From Lentibacillus lipolyticus (GTDB lineage Bacteria > Bacillota > Bacilli > Bacillales > Amphibacillaceae), in the NCBI GenBank assembly GCA_004145795.1, contig SEIO01000020.1, positions 1-53,022 of the forward strand: a DNA stretch of 53,022 nucleotides, written 5' to 3'. This document shows, piece after piece, positions 24,780-34,322 of this stretch. Numbering within the stretch: position 1 is the first letter of the stretch; the number at the start of each line of letters is the position of its first letter. A program made the translations under genes and the position numbers. The notes beneath the pieces were generated by a model. That model was not told where the DNA came from. It saw nothing but the letters and a program-made list of their open reading frames with translations, and ran no database searches.

Positions 24780-26207
24780 ATGGAACTAACATTGGCACAT
24801 TGGTTGTATTTAGCTGGGACGCTGTTCATTATTTTAACGATGTTATTTAGACAAAATGTCGTCGTTCCAGCGTTAGTGATGAGCTTTTTCGTCGCTTGGT
24901 CGTTTACTGGATCGTTCCTGGGCGGTATTCAATCTATTTTCAATGCAAACCTGACGGCGGCGTCTGAGCTATTCAACATCTTTTTAATCATCGCCATCAT
25001 GACGGCCCTTCTGCGCTCGATCCAGTCGATTGGCGCTGATGAGCAGATGATTCAGCCGCTCCAAAAGGTCATGAAAAACGGAACATTATCTTTTTGGGTG
25101 CTTGTCGTTGTCACGTACTTTTTATCCTTATTTTTCTGGCCGGCACCAGCCGTTCCGCTCATTGGCGCACTGTTAATTCCGGTAGCTATTCAAGCCGGGC
25201 TCTCGCCAATGGGAGCTGCGATTGCGATTTCGCTTGCTGGTCACGGGATGGCTTTGTCGTCCGATTTCATTTTGAAAGTCGCACCAGAATTAACCGCTTC
25301 TGGCAGTGGCGCCCTTGAAGCTGGTTCGATTGGGGAGCAGACATTCGTTTTGTCTCTGATTGCCGGAGCGATTTCGTTAGGCATTGCTTATGTGATGGTT
25401 CGCAAGTCGATGAGGAAACCCGCAAAGCAAAATCTTACCGAATGGGAAAATAGCGGTGATGATGATTTAAATATTAGAGGAGATGACACCAACGTTAAAA
25501 AAGGGAAATACAGTCCCGTATTCGCTTTTCTCGTTCCATTCATCTTTTTAGTCATCGTTACCTACGTCATTGCCGCAACATTCACGAGTGCCGTACCAGC
25601 CATTGAAGACGGTGCCGGCTCTTCCCTTGTTGGCGGTACAACGGTTCTCCTAATTATTGTTATGTCCCTGTTCCGCAACTACAAACAAACGTTGCAGGAA
25701 GTTAGTGACCATATCGTGAACGGCTTCGTCTTTGCTTTTAAAGTCATGGGGCTGGTGATCCCTGTTGCCGCCTTTTTCTTTATCGGAAGCGGCGAGCTGG
25801 CAGGTCAAATTTTCGGTACCGACCCGGATGCGACACCTTCGTTCCTGTTTGACTTAGTGCAGGAAGGCCAGGCGTTTATCCCGAATAACGCCTTTTTCAC
25901 CGCATTAGGTGTGTTAATTCTAGGAATGGTCTCCGGTCTTGATGGTTCCGGATTTTCTGCTTTGCCACTAATCGGTTCGCTTTCAGAAGCATTGGCCGCA
26001 TCAACGGGACTGGACCCAACAACCCTCGCTTCCATCGGCCAGATTGGTGCCATCTGGGTAGGCGGCGGTACCCTGATCGCCTGGTCACCAATCATTGCTA
26101 TCGCAGGCTTTGCCAAAATATCGGTCATTGATCTGGTCCGTAAAAGCTTCATTCCTGTCGTCACCGGCCTGTTCATTACCATGATTGCGGCATTACTGTT
26201 GTTCTAG
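24780..26207 (+). CDS. Polytopic permease of the ion transporter type
   Basis: This 475-residue protein has about 11-12 hydrophobic segments, a short charged loop in the middle (about residues 215-245, rich in Asp/Asn/Lys) and glycine-rich re-entrant-like stretches (SLAGHGMALSSDF near 155; VSGLDGSGFSALPLIG near 385; GQIGAIWVGGGTLIAWSP near 425) placed symmetrically in the two halves, as in GntP/DcuC-type carriers. I cannot name the substrate. AGGAG lies 12 bases before the ATG, slightly far. It is a single-gene unit followed by two hairpins. Confidence 0.7.
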   Translation: MELTLAHWLYLAGTLFIILTMLFRQNVVVPALVMSFFVAWSFTGSFLGGIQSIFNANLTAASELFNIFLIIAIMTALLRSIQSIGADEQMIQPLQKVMKNGTLSFWVLVVVTYFLSLFFWPAPAVPLIGALLIPVAIQAGLSPMGAAIAISLAGHGMALSSDFILKVAPELTASGSGALEAGSIGEQTFVLSLIAGAISLGIAYVMVRKSMRKPAKQNLTEWENSGDDDLNIRGDDTNVKKGKYSPVFAFLVPFIFLVIVTYVIAATFTSAVPAIEDGAGSSLVGGTTVLLIIVMSLFRNYKQTLQEVSDHIVNGFVFAFKVMGLVIPVAAFFFIGSGELAGQIFGTDPDATPSFLFDLVQEGQAFIPNNAFFTALGVLILGMVSGLDGSGFSALPLIGSLSEALAASTGLDPTTLASIGQIGAIWVGGGTLIAWSPIIAIAGFAKISVIDLVRKSFIPVVTGLFITMIAALLLF

Positions 26208-26249
26208 GAGTCGTTGTGACAAACCGCCCAATCTCAGGCTCACCAACCA

Positions 26250-26290
26250 CCCAAGTGAAATTGGAATTTTTCCCAATTTTACTTGGGTTT
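26250..26290 (+). terminator. Terminator of the permease gene
   Basis: A 15-bp stem with one G-U pair (CCCAAGTGAAATTGG at 26250-26264 with 26273-26287) is followed by TTT. It lies 43 bases after the permease stop. Confidence 0.6.
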
Positions 26291-26318
26291 GGTCGACCCT
26301 GACCATTGATAGTATGAC

Positions 26319-26360
26319 AAAAAAGTGCCCCTATAGCCTATAGCTTTGGGACACTTTTTT
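26319..26360. terminator. Bidirectional terminator between permease and queT
   Basis: AAAAAAGTGCCCC (26319-26331) and GGGACACTTTTTT (26348-26359) form a stem with A- and T-runs on both sides, so it can end transcription from either strand. Confidence 0.85.
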
Positions 26361-26378
26361 CGATACTGTATAGCAACA

Positions 26379-26870
26379 TTAATTTTTTTCCATAAGACGA
26401 TGGAAATTCAATTTCTTGTTCAGTACATATATAACCGGCATTCCGATGGCCATAATGCCTAATTCGCCTAAAGCTGTCGTCAGCCAAGTCAAGAAAAATG
26501 GCAAGTCAAGCGCAAGATAAAGCTCGAATGCAATGATAAACATATTGAACGAAAATACCATCGTGTTGATAACGAGCAGTGCCCATGTATGTTTAATAAA
26601 CTTGGCCGCGAGGATGACGATGCCGAGCGATATGGCTGAGTGGGCAACGCCAAAAGCCAAATCGTAAACACCCATTGGCGAAAATAAATTGGTCAAAAAA
26701 ACGCCCAGTACAATTCCGAAAAAATACTTTTTGTTGAAGACAACGAGGTGGTTAAAAATCTCCGGAATGCGAAACTGAATGTTCGAGAAGGCAATCGGGG
26801 CGGCGACCAACGACACGGCGACATAAGCTGCGGCCACCAGTGCATTGGCGACTAATGTTTTCGTATGCAA
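26379..26870 (-). CDS. queT: Queuosine precursor ECF-type transporter subunit
   Basis: QueT is a small membrane S-component that binds the queuosine precursor preQ1 (or preQ0) for uptake through an ECF transporter. The 163 residues have about five helices and family stretches LVAAAYVAVSLVAAPIAF, IQFRIPEIFNHL and FSPMGVYDLAFGVAHS. A preQ1 riboswitch directly precedes it, which makes the assignment firm. I choose the TTG at 26870 as start: it lies eight bases after the GGAG of the riboswitch, while the GTG three codons earlier overlaps that site. Confidence 0.92.
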   Translation of the reverse strand: MHTKTLVANALVAAAYVAVSLVAAPIAFSNIQFRIPEIFNHLVVFNKKYFFGIVLGVFLTNLFSPMGVYDLAFGVAHSAISLGIVILAAKFIKHTWALLVINTMVFSFNMFIIAFELYLALDLPFFLTWLTTALGELGIMAIGMPVIYVLNKKLNFHRLMEKN

Positions 26871-26880
26871 ATCAATCACT

Positions 26881-26916
26881 CCTTAGTTTTTTATCGTGGG
26901 ATGGTTTCGAACCACG
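26881..26916 (-). promoter_or_regulatory. preQ1-I riboswitch controlling queT translation
   Basis: On the minus strand a hairpin with stem CGTGG/CCACG and loop TTCGAAACCATCC (26895-26916) is followed by ATAAAAAACTAAGGAG. The A-rich tail with ACTAA is the hallmark of preQ1 class I, where the tail folds back into a pseudoknot. The tail merges with the queT ribosome site (AAGGAG at 26879-26884), so ligand binding should hide the site and lower translation. Confidence 0.9.
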
Positions 26917-27057
26917 GTTTGGACACAAGCTCCAAACGATTATTCTATTATAACCGAAAACAAGGAATATGCAAGATGAAACTAGTAGATTATCATTCAG
27001 CCGGCTTATCCGATAGCTTAGTTGCTTTTCCCCCCATATCGGCATCGCCAGCCAGGT

Positions 27058-27132
27058 AAAAGTCGCGCGGCACGGGCTGAAACTTGCGCGAAAACCGGGA
27101 AAGTCGCGCGACACGGCCTGAAACTCGCGCGG
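27058..27132. repeat. GC-rich tandem repeat with CGCGCG words
   Basis: Two tandem copies of about 40 bases share AAGTCGCGCG, CACGG and CTGAAAC, each closing with a GCGCG word (first at 27060-27089, second at 27099-27130). The base composition is far more GC-rich than the surroundings. I see no coding sense; it precedes the Lin0512-family gene by about 160 bases. Confidence 0.6.
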
Positions 27133-27291
27133 CCATAAGCATCCACATTGCGATAACCGATGTGGCTGGCTTCATGCCCGGCAACCAATACACTAGTATT
27201 ACGAGTCAGGAACAGCTACAATGGATGATAAAGGTGGTGCATCAAGTAATGCATACGCCACACACTACAGATATAGCAAAGGAGGAAAACC

Positions 27292-27651
27292 GTGGAAACT
27301 ATTCTATTCATTGAAACAGGTATGGGCATTGACGTGCATGGTCAGGACGTAAATGTAGCATCAAAGCGTGCTGTGACGAATGCCATTCACTATAATTCCA
27401 TGCCCGGTGTGCAAAAAATGCTTCCGGACCATAGCCTGGACAATATGCAAGTCCATGTGAAACTAGCTATTCCCAAAGACCACGATCAGCTGGATGAAGC
27501 GAAAATCAAGGCACTTATTCCATACGGGACAGTCACTGTGGAAGTAATGAACGGTGGGATGGCCACGACCAGCGGGATTTATCTGGAGGACCAGCAGGAT
27601 AAAAACGACTTTATGTATATTGTCAACGCGGTGGTGGAAGTAGGTTATTAA
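27292..27651 (+). CDS. Lin0512 family protein
   Basis: This 119-residue protein matches the Lin0512 family of short conserved proteins with unknown function: it opens with LFIETGMGIDVHGQDVN, has a central MPGVQKMLPDHSLDNMQVHVKLAIP segment and ends with a beta-rich IVNAVVEVGY. The start is GTG with AAAGGAGG seven bases upstream. No signal peptide or membrane helix. It is a lone gene, downstream of a GC-rich repeat. Confidence 0.8.
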   Translation: METILFIETGMGIDVHGQDVNVASKRAVTNAIHYNSMPGVQKMLPDHSLDNMQVHVKLAIPKDHDQLDEAKIKALIPYGTVTVEVMNGGMATTSGIYLEDQQDKNDFMYIVNAVVEVGY

Positions 27652-27787
27652 TAATGGACACGTCAGACGGGAAGGCCATACCCACTATAGACAGATAATG
27701 AATTCTATACCGTTGAAGACCGATGATTTAAGTACTGGGTGACAGTCGCCCGAAAAATCGTTTCCTGATATCGGCGGGGCCAATAAA

Positions 27788-27814
27788 TAAAAAAAAACAG
27801 CCCATTTGGACTGC
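27788..27814 (-). terminator. Terminator of the coiled-coil protein gene
   Basis: On the minus strand CAGTCC and GGGCTG form a stem around AAAT, followed by nine or more T residues, eight bases after the stop at 27822. Confidence 0.85.
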
Positions 27815-27821
27815 GTTCATT

Positions 27822-28127
27822 TCATTGCTGACCGATGGCCTTTTTGATTCTGTAAATTTCGGTTTCGTTTTCGAAGTTTTTCTTGGCGAGAAGATTCATA
27901 CTGTCCTGCAATTTGTTTACCCTTTCATCCATTGCATCAAATCGTTTGTCCACTTCATCAAATCTTGAATTCATCTCCGCTTGGATGTGATCGAATCGTT
28001 TGTCTACTTCTTCAAACCGTTTATCTACTTCTTCAAACCGTTTGTCCACTTTTGCAAAGCCGTCATTCATCTGATCATGCAATTCCTTGATAGCTTGCAT
28101 GATTTGCTCATTTTGTTCATTCGTCAC
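27822..28127 (-). CDS. Coiled-coil protein with VDKRFEE heptad repeats
   Basis: This 101-residue protein is nearly all heptad repeat: three consecutive VDKRFEE/D units (about residues 27-47) and two more VDKRFD/MDERV units after a short break, flanked by polar helices. It should form a long parallel or antiparallel coiled coil; no enzymatic motif is present. The DNA itself shows 21-base tandem repetition, so copy number could vary by slippage. The start is GTG with GGGAGGG six bases upstream. Similar short proteins are common in Firmicutes and lack a known role. It is divergent from the large helicase gene. Confidence 0.7.
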   Translation of the reverse strand: MTNEQNEQIMQAIKELHDQMNDGFAKVDKRFEEVDKRFEEVDKRFDHIQAEMNSRFDEVDKRFDAMDERVNKLQDSMNLLAKKNFENETEIYRIKKAIGQQ

Positions 28128-28409
28128 TATAACGCCCTCCCCTTTGCTTCATCATTTACTAACCTCATTATAAACTACCCCGTAAAATTAATCTACAGGA
28201 AAACGCAAGCAACCATGAACGATCCACTTAGATCCTATTCACAAGTCGCTAGACACTTGAACTACTCACCACTTAACTCATAAAGCATAATATTTTCACC
28301 TGCAATTCATCTCTTCTTCGGGATTATCCTTTTCCTCCTAATGGCTATACATATATTTGCAACTTCGACAATTTCCAGCAAATTTCTACATAAATAATGT
28401 TCATTCGTT

Positions 28410-28418
28410 GTTATAATA
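28410..28418 (+). promoter_or_regulatory. Extended -10 promoter of the helicase-nuclease gene
   Basis: TGTTATAAT is a perfect extended -10 (TGnTATAAT) about 50 bases before the ATG. There is no good -35 box, which extended -10 promoters can do without. The remaining DNA from 28128 to 28467 holds nothing else I can support. Confidence 0.55.
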
Positions 28419-28467
28419 GTCCATAATACCTAATAGAATAAAAAGTGGCTTAAAAGGGGGTATACTG

Positions 28468-31400
28468 ATGGAACCATACGTAACATGTGATTACGAATAT
28501 GATGACAAGGTAAGTTTTGCCTTGCAGCAGAACCATGTTCCATTGATAAAGTATTTGTCCATTGAAAATAAAAGTACTGGTAAACTTGTAAACCTTGAAA
28601 TTGAAATAACATCTAATCCTTCTTTCTTTGAACCCAAAACGATACACCTTGATGAACTTGATCCCGAAGAAGTGGTGAAACTCCATCCTGACATACAGCT
28701 ATCAACCGATTTTCTTAGTAATTTGGAAGAAAGCGTAACAGGAAATGTTGGCATAAAAGTTACTTCTAATAACGATGAACTATATCAGAATCACTTACCC
28801 GTTGACATTCTCTCCTTTGATTCCTGGCCCGGCGCTACTGTACTTCCGGAAATTATATCCAGTTTTATAACACCAAACCGGCCTTTCGTGATGGAGATTA
28901 TTAAACAAGCGTCCAGGATTATGCAGAAAAATACGGATTCAAATGCAATGGACGGCTATCAAAGCGGCGACCCTAATCGTGTTATTGCGCAGTTGTCGGC
29001 GATTTTTTCAGCTATTCACTCCTATGGGATTACTTATGCCAATCCGCCTGCTAGCTTTGAAGCAGACGGACAGAAAATCCGCTTCCCTGATGTCATAAAC
29101 GAGCAGAGACTGGGGACCTGTCTTGATTTAACGCTACTGTATGCTGCATGTGCCGAAGCGATTGGGATCCACCCTATTGTCGTATTTTTCCAGGATCACG
29201 CGTACCCTGCGTTCTGGCTGAGCGATTTTGCATCGCCCGAGAGTTTTCAGGATGATAAAAGTCTACTCACCAAAAATATGGCAGGTGGTATTCATGAAAT
29301 TGTTGTTGTGGAATCCACCTTACTAACCAATGAAAAGGTGAGTTTTAACAGTGCTGTACATGCTGCGGAAACCACGTTGAACAAACCGGACTACTTTCAA
29401 TTTTTCATCGATGTCCATAGGAGCCGGATTGGTCAAATAAAACCACTATCACTGAAGACAGATGCTGGGGCGAAAATTCAGGCTGCTGTCCAGACAGAAG
29501 AACCTGTCCGAATCAATGATAACTTTGATTTTGAGAAAGTGGAGATTATCCCTGAACATGAGGAATCAACGAAGGAAATCAATCAGCAGGCGAGTAAAAT
29601 CAATTATTGGCAAAATAAGTTAATTGATATGAGCCTGCGTAATAGCCTATTAAACTATCGTATTCATACGCAGGGCATTCCAGTTGTCACGTCCGGCCTT
29701 GATCAGATTGAGGATACGTTGGCTAAGGGCGAGAAAGTGTTTATACAACCTTTGCCAAACGAATGGCGGCATAAGGTCCGGGATTTCCGGGATCAACAAG
29801 AACTTCTGACCAGCAACATATTGGCAGATGATATGAAGCATAACCGCCTGCGTTCTATCCTAACAGAGACAAAACTGGAAAAAGAACTCGTTAACCTGTA
29901 CAGGAAAGCCAAAAGTACAATGGAAGAGACTGGTGCCAATTCGCTATTTATCGCGCTTGGATTTTTGAAATGGTATGATCCGAAGTCCCATTCCCAAGAA
30001 CGCTTGGCACCAATCCTGCTTTTGCCTGTCGATCTGGTACGGATGTCGGCGAAAAAAGGGTATTACATCAGGGCACGAGATGAAGAGATTCAAATCAATA
30101 TCTCGCTTATTGAGTACCTGAAGCAAACATTCGGGATTGATGCATCACGATTGTACAACATACCCAAAGACGACTATGGTGCCGATGTACGGAAAGTCCT
30201 AACGACGATGCGCCGGATTATTATGCAAATGAAGAAATGGGACGTTTACGAAAACGCCAGTATTGGTATGTTTTCTTTTTCTAAGTTTGTGATGTGGAAT
30301 GACCTTGTGAACCATGCAGAGGAGTTAAAGGAAAATACGGTTGTGAAAAGCTTAATGGAAGGAACGTATACTGGTAAAACGCATGATGCCTTCACCGATT
30401 CGCTGAATGCTAAAGAAGATGAAGAAGTGAAGGTATATGCGCCATTAAGCTCGGACAGCACCCAAACAGAAGCAATTCTGGCAGCTGGGGAGAATCAAAG
30501 TTTTGTGTTGCACGGTCCTCCTGGTTCAGGTAAATCACAAACCATTACGAACATGATTTCACACGCATTGGCCACTGGAAAGAGTGTTCTTTTTGTTGCC
30601 GAAAAAATGGCTGCTTTAAATGTCGTACAAAATCGGCTGGAATCGATTGGTCTGGGTGATTTTTGCTTGGAGGTTTACTCGAATAAAGGACAGAAAAAAG
30701 ATATCCTCAAACAGCTGGAGACATCCTTGGAGGCAAAGCGTAAAGTGAAAGGGACAGACTGGGATGACAAGTTTGAGGAAGTCAAAGCACTGAAGAAAAC
30801 GCTGAATCAATATGTCGATGAACTTCATCAGCCAACATCGCTTGGTCAGAGTATTTTTGAGATGATTGAAACCTACTCCGATTTGACCGAGCCACAGAAC
30901 AAGATCGAGTTCGACAGGAATAAAGTCAAGGAAGTCGATGAAGTAAAACTAAAACGTACCGGACAGCTTATTCAGAACATTGCCGTCATCGGGGAAACCT
31001 GTGGCAGTGTGACAAATAACCCATGGATTGGCATCAAGCAAACCAGTTATTCGTTGGGTCTGGAGGATACCATTAAAGCGGAATTGGAAGGTATTGCACC
31101 TGCTGCAGAAAAGCTCCAGCCATTAGAAAATGCGTTTCAGGAGCTTGGATTGTCACATGACAGCCGAAACCACCAATGGTACACATTTATTTATAAGCTA
31201 ATCCCTTATGTATACAACATGCCAAGCGCCAATTTAACCCTTATCGGCGAGGAACACTTCGGCCAGCTTCAGTCGGAAATAATCGAAGTGAGCAATATTG
31301 GCAAACAGCACGATGAAGCAGCTGGTAAGATGAAGGAACGCTTTGATAAGGCTATTCTGACAATTGATACTGAAACCTTGTTACAGGATTTAAGACTTGC

Positions 31401-34278
31401 CGAAAATAGCTGGTTCATAAAAGAAAAACTGGATAAAGGGAAAATTAAAAAAGAACTGAAGAAATACCTGAAAGCAAAAGATAAAATCGAAATGGATGAA
31501 CTGGAATCCATCATTACCAGCATTCGCGATATACAAGAAAAAGAAGAATTTTTACAGCAACACGATCATCGCATGAGGCACTATTTTTCTGTTTTATGGA
31601 ATGACGGAGCTGGAATGTGGGACGACATAGAAGAAGCCGTCCAATGGATGCGAGACGTCCGGTCAACCATTAGTGAGCTGCAACCGTCACATGATACATT
31701 TGCAGCCATGGCACAACAGCTGCAGAAACACAAGCGGCAACTGACAACACCACAGATGAAGCAACAGATGGATGCCTATAAAGCAGGATACGAAGCGATC
31801 ATGAGCCACTGGGGAACCTTGGAAAAAGAATTAGTTGCCAAGAACTTGCATGAGCCGGAACAGCCGAACTGGGCACATCACATGACAGAAAAGGCTGCCC
31901 ACCTGTTGAATACATTGCCGCAGCTGAAAGATAACTGTCAGCTGGCAAGCGCAATCCAGGAAGCCGAGTCATTCGGATTACACCATGTGACACATCCTTA
32001 TTTGTCAGGGAAATTGGACCATCATGAACTTCTTCCTTCCTATTTGTACGGATTTTACCGTATACGGATCGATGAAGAGATTTCCAATCGTGAACGTTTA
32101 TCACAGTTTTCAAAAGCAAGCTTTGAGGATAAGCTCGACCAATTTCACAATCTTGATGATGAAATGAGTGAACTGACCAAGCTTGAAGTATATGTGAAAT
32201 TAATGGATCGCGTCCCTGATTTGCTGCATGATGCCATTGAAAGTTCAGAGCCTGGCATCCTGACAAAAGCGATTCGCAGTAAAGGACGAGGTATTGCCAT
32301 TCGTCAGCTGTTTGACCGAATTAAAAACCTGTTGCCGAAAATTAAACCTGTTATGCTGATGAGCCCATTGTCTGTTGCCCAATATCTTGACCCTTCATTT
32401 CCCAAATTTGATCTGGTTATTTTTGATGAAGCCTCACAGCTTCCAACCAGTGAAGCCATCGGAGCGATGGGACGAGGAAAAAATGTTATTGTTGTTGGTG
32501 ATCCAAAACAATTGCCGCCAACGGACTTCTTTGGTACCAAACAGGAAGAGGATAATTTTGACCTGCAGGATTTAGAAAGCGTTCTTGATGATTGTCTAGC
32601 GATACGGCTGCCGCAAAAACATTTAAGGTGGCACTATCGAAGTGAACATGAAAGTCTGATTTCGTTTTCCAATAATCAATTTTACAAAAACAACCTCGTC
32701 ACCTTTCCGTCAATTGACGATATGCATTCACGGGTATCCTTCCGAAATGTGGGTGGCGTCTATGATCGCGGAAAAACAAAACAGAACAAAAAAGAAGCTG
32801 AAGCCGTCATCCATGAAATTTTTGAACGACTTTCGAACCCAGAAAAACAGCATCAAAGCATTGGTGTCGTGACATTTAGTCAGCCGCAGCAAACACTGAT
32901 TGAAGATATGATTGATGAACGGTTGAAACAGGACGCCGCAGTAGAGAAATATTTTACCGATGAAGTTGAAGAACCTGTCTTCGTTAAAAACCTGGAAAAT
33001 GTTCAGGGTGATGAACGGGATGTTATCCTCTTCTCGGTTGGATACGGTCCTGATCAAACCGGAAACATGTACCTGCAATTTGGACCGCTGAACCGTGATG
33101 GAGGATGGCGCCGTCTGAATGTGGCCGTTTCCCGTGCCAAAAAAGAAATGATGATTTTTGCATCCATGGAACCGGATCAAATCAATCTGTCACGGACAAA
33201 AGCGGAAGGTGTGCATAGCCTGAAAGCATTCATGGAATTTGCGGAAAAAGGCAACCTGGCATTAACCATGGAAAACCGATCCAACAGTAAACACATCAAT
33301 TCCAGCGTTATCATTCCAAAGATACAGATGGCGCTGCAAAACCACGGGTATGAAGTAGAAACAAACGTTGGAAATAGTGCGTTCAAAGTAGATTTGGCAG
33401 TCGCCTGTAAACGTAACAACGGGCAATACCTTGCTGCCATTCAACTGGATGGATACCAGTATGCAAGCCGCACCACAACACGTGACCGAAATAAATTGAG
33501 CGACCTCATGCTTAGTAGATTAGGCTGGCATGTTATTAAAGTCTGGTCAGTGGAATGGTGGCATAACGAAGAAAAACAAATAGCGGAACTTTTAGATCAG
33601 CTTGAAACAATCGAAAGTCAAACAACGGCAGCTAGAAAGCAGGAAACACCGACTGAAAAAGAACAGGAATTCATTCGTGCTAAAATTGATGAACTGGCTA
33701 TACCGGAAGAAGCCAAACAGGAAGAAACCTTTTATGAACCAGCTGTGCTAGAAGAGGTTGATTTGCCAACCGATGATTTCTACACGTATGAAGCCACACC
33801 AATCATACAAAAACAAATAAAGCAAATCGTCCATCAAGAAGCACCGGTGAGCTTTTCCTGGTTAGCTAAATTAATTATCAACGCTTGGGGATTCTCAAGA
33901 AGTGGTTCCAAGCTGGAAAGGATTATCAAAAATGCGTTAACTAAATCAGGATTTTACGAAAAAACGGAAGAAAAAGGCAAATTTATTTGGGTAGATGAGG
34001 AGCAATTTAAAACCTACTGTGATTTTCGGATGGCGAAACATGAGCGCAGAGCTTTGCAGGATATCAGTAAGATCGAATATGCTAACGGTGTATACAACAT
34101 GATAAAGACGGCACTTCGCCTGCCAAAAACCGATTTGGTACGCGAAATATCCAAACAGCTTGGATACAACCGCACAAGCAATAATGCAGAGAAATACGTA
34201 CAAGAGGCTATCGATTTCAATATAGAAAAAGGCTTGATCACAGAAGACGACGAGGAAAATATAGAAATTACAGGGTAA
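28468..34278 (+). CDS. DUF4011-helicase-Vsr-like nuclease (probable antiphage protein)
   Basis: This 1936-residue protein combines an N-terminal region with a transglutaminase-like CLDLTLLYAACAEAIG segment (about residues 215-230), a DUF4011 start at WQNKLIDMSLRNSLLNYR (381-398), a superfamily 1 helicase with Walker A GPPGSGKS (683-690), a long helical insertion, Walker B FDEASQLP (1319-1326), the motif VI NVAVSRAKKEM, then a Vsr/MTES_1575-type restriction-nuclease fold (VDLAV with D1642, IQLDGY with D1661, RDRNKLSD) and a C-terminal DUF3320. From memory, the order DUF4011-helicase-Vsr is that of the single-gene defence system Hhe. All core motifs are intact. GGGG before the ATG and a clean terminator mark it as a single-gene unit. 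Its target nucleic acid is unknown. Confidence 0.88.
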   Translation: MEPYVTCDYEYDDKVSFALQQNHVPLIKYLSIENKSTGKLVNLEIEITSNPSFFEPKTIHLDELDPEEVVKLHPDIQLSTDFLSNLEESVTGNVGIKVTSNNDELYQNHLPVDILSFDSWPGATVLPEIISSFITPNRPFVMEIIKQASRIMQKNTDSNAMDGYQSGDPNRVIAQLSAIFSAIHSYGITYANPPASFEADGQKIRFPDVINEQRLGTCLDLTLLYAACAEAIGIHPIVVFFQDHAYPAFWLSDFASPESFQDDKSLLTKNMAGGIHEIVVVESTLLTNEKVSFNSAVHAAETTLNKPDYFQFFIDVHRSRIGQIKPLSLKTDAGAKIQAAVQTEEPVRINDNFDFEKVEIIPEHEESTKEINQQASKINYWQNKLIDMSLRNSLLNYRIHTQGIPVVTSGLDQIEDTLAKGEKVFIQPLPNEWRHKVRDFRDQQELLTSNILADDMKHNRLRSILTETKLEKELVNLYRKAKSTMEETGANSLFIALGFLKWYDPKSHSQERLAPILLLPVDLVRMSAKKGYYIRARDEEIQINISLIEYLKQTFGIDASRLYNIPKDDYGADVRKVLTTMRRIIMQMKKWDVYENASIGMFSFSKFVMWNDLVNHAEELKENTVVKSLMEGTYTGKTHDAFTDSLNAKEDEEVKVYAPLSSDSTQTEAILAAGENQSFVLHGPPGSGKSQTITNMISHALATGKSVLFVAEKMAALNVVQNRLESIGLGDFCLEVYSNKGQKKDILKQLETSLEAKRKVKGTDWDDKFEEVKALKKTLNQYVDELHQPTSLGQSIFEMIETYSDLTEPQNKIEFDRNKVKEVDEVKLKRTGQLIQNIAVIGETCGSVTNNPWIGIKQTSYSLGLEDTIKAELEGIAPAAEKLQPLENAFQELGLSHDSRNHQWYTFIYKLIPYVYNMPSANLTLIGEEHFGQLQSEIIEVSNIGKQHDEAAGKMKERFDKAILTIDTETLLQDLRLAENSWFIKEKLDKGKIKKELKKYLKAKDKIEMDELESIITSIRDIQEKEEFLQQHDHRMRHYFSVLWNDGAGMWDDIEEAVQWMRDVRSTISELQPSHDTFAAMAQQLQKHKRQLTTPQMKQQMDAYKAGYEAIMSHWGTLEKELVAKNLHEPEQPNWAHHMTEKAAHLLNTLPQLKDNCQLASAIQEAESFGLHHVTHPYLSGKLDHHELLPSYLYGFYRIRIDEEISNRERLSQFSKASFEDKLDQFHNLDDEMSELTKLEVYVKLMDRVPDLLHDAIESSEPGILTKAIRSKGRGIAIRQLFDRIKNLLPKIKPVMLMSPLSVAQYLDPSFPKFDLVIFDEASQLPTSEAIGAMGRGKNVIVVGDPKQLPPTDFFGTKQEEDNFDLQDLESVLDDCLAIRLPQKHLRWHYRSEHESLISFSNNQFYKNNLVTFPSIDDMHSRVSFRNVGGVYDRGKTKQNKKEAEAVIHEIFERLSNPEKQHQSIGVVTFSQPQQTLIEDMIDERLKQDAAVEKYFTDEVEEPVFVKNLENVQGDERDVILFSVGYGPDQTGNMYLQFGPLNRDGGWRRLNVAVSRAKKEMMIFASMEPDQINLSRTKAEGVHSLKAFMEFAEKGNLALTMENRSNSKHINSSVIIPKIQMALQNHGYEVETNVGNSAFKVDLAVACKRNNGQYLAAIQLDGYQYASRTTTRDRNKLSDLMLSRLGWHVIKVWSVEWWHNEEKQIAELLDQLETIESQTTAARKQETPTEKEQEFIRAKIDELAIPEEAKQEETFYEPAVLEEVDLPTDDFYTYEATPIIQKQIKQIVHQEAPVSFSWLAKLIINAWGFSRSGSKLERIIKNALTKSGFYEKTEEKGKFIWVDEEQFKTYCDFRMAKHERRALQDISKIEYANGVYNMIKTALRLPKTDLVREISKQLGYNRTSNNAEKYVQEAIDFNIEKGLITEDDEENIEITG

Positions 34279-34286
34279 TACAAATT

Positions 34287-34322
34287 GGAGTCTTAAACTG
34301 CGTGTTTAAGACTCCTTTTATT
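34287..34322 (+). terminator. Terminator of the helicase-nuclease gene
   Basis: GGAGTCTTAAAC (34287-34298) and GTTTAAGACTCC (34304-34315) are perfectly complementary, followed by TTTTATTT. Confidence 0.92.

Noticed and set aside
27898-28062. CRISPR-like regular repeats
   Set aside because: The regular spacing comes from in-frame heptad codons of a coiled-coil protein, with no spacers.
31799-33180. Long minus-strand frames opposite the helicase gene
   Set aside because: They are shadows of the helicase coding sequence and show no domain.
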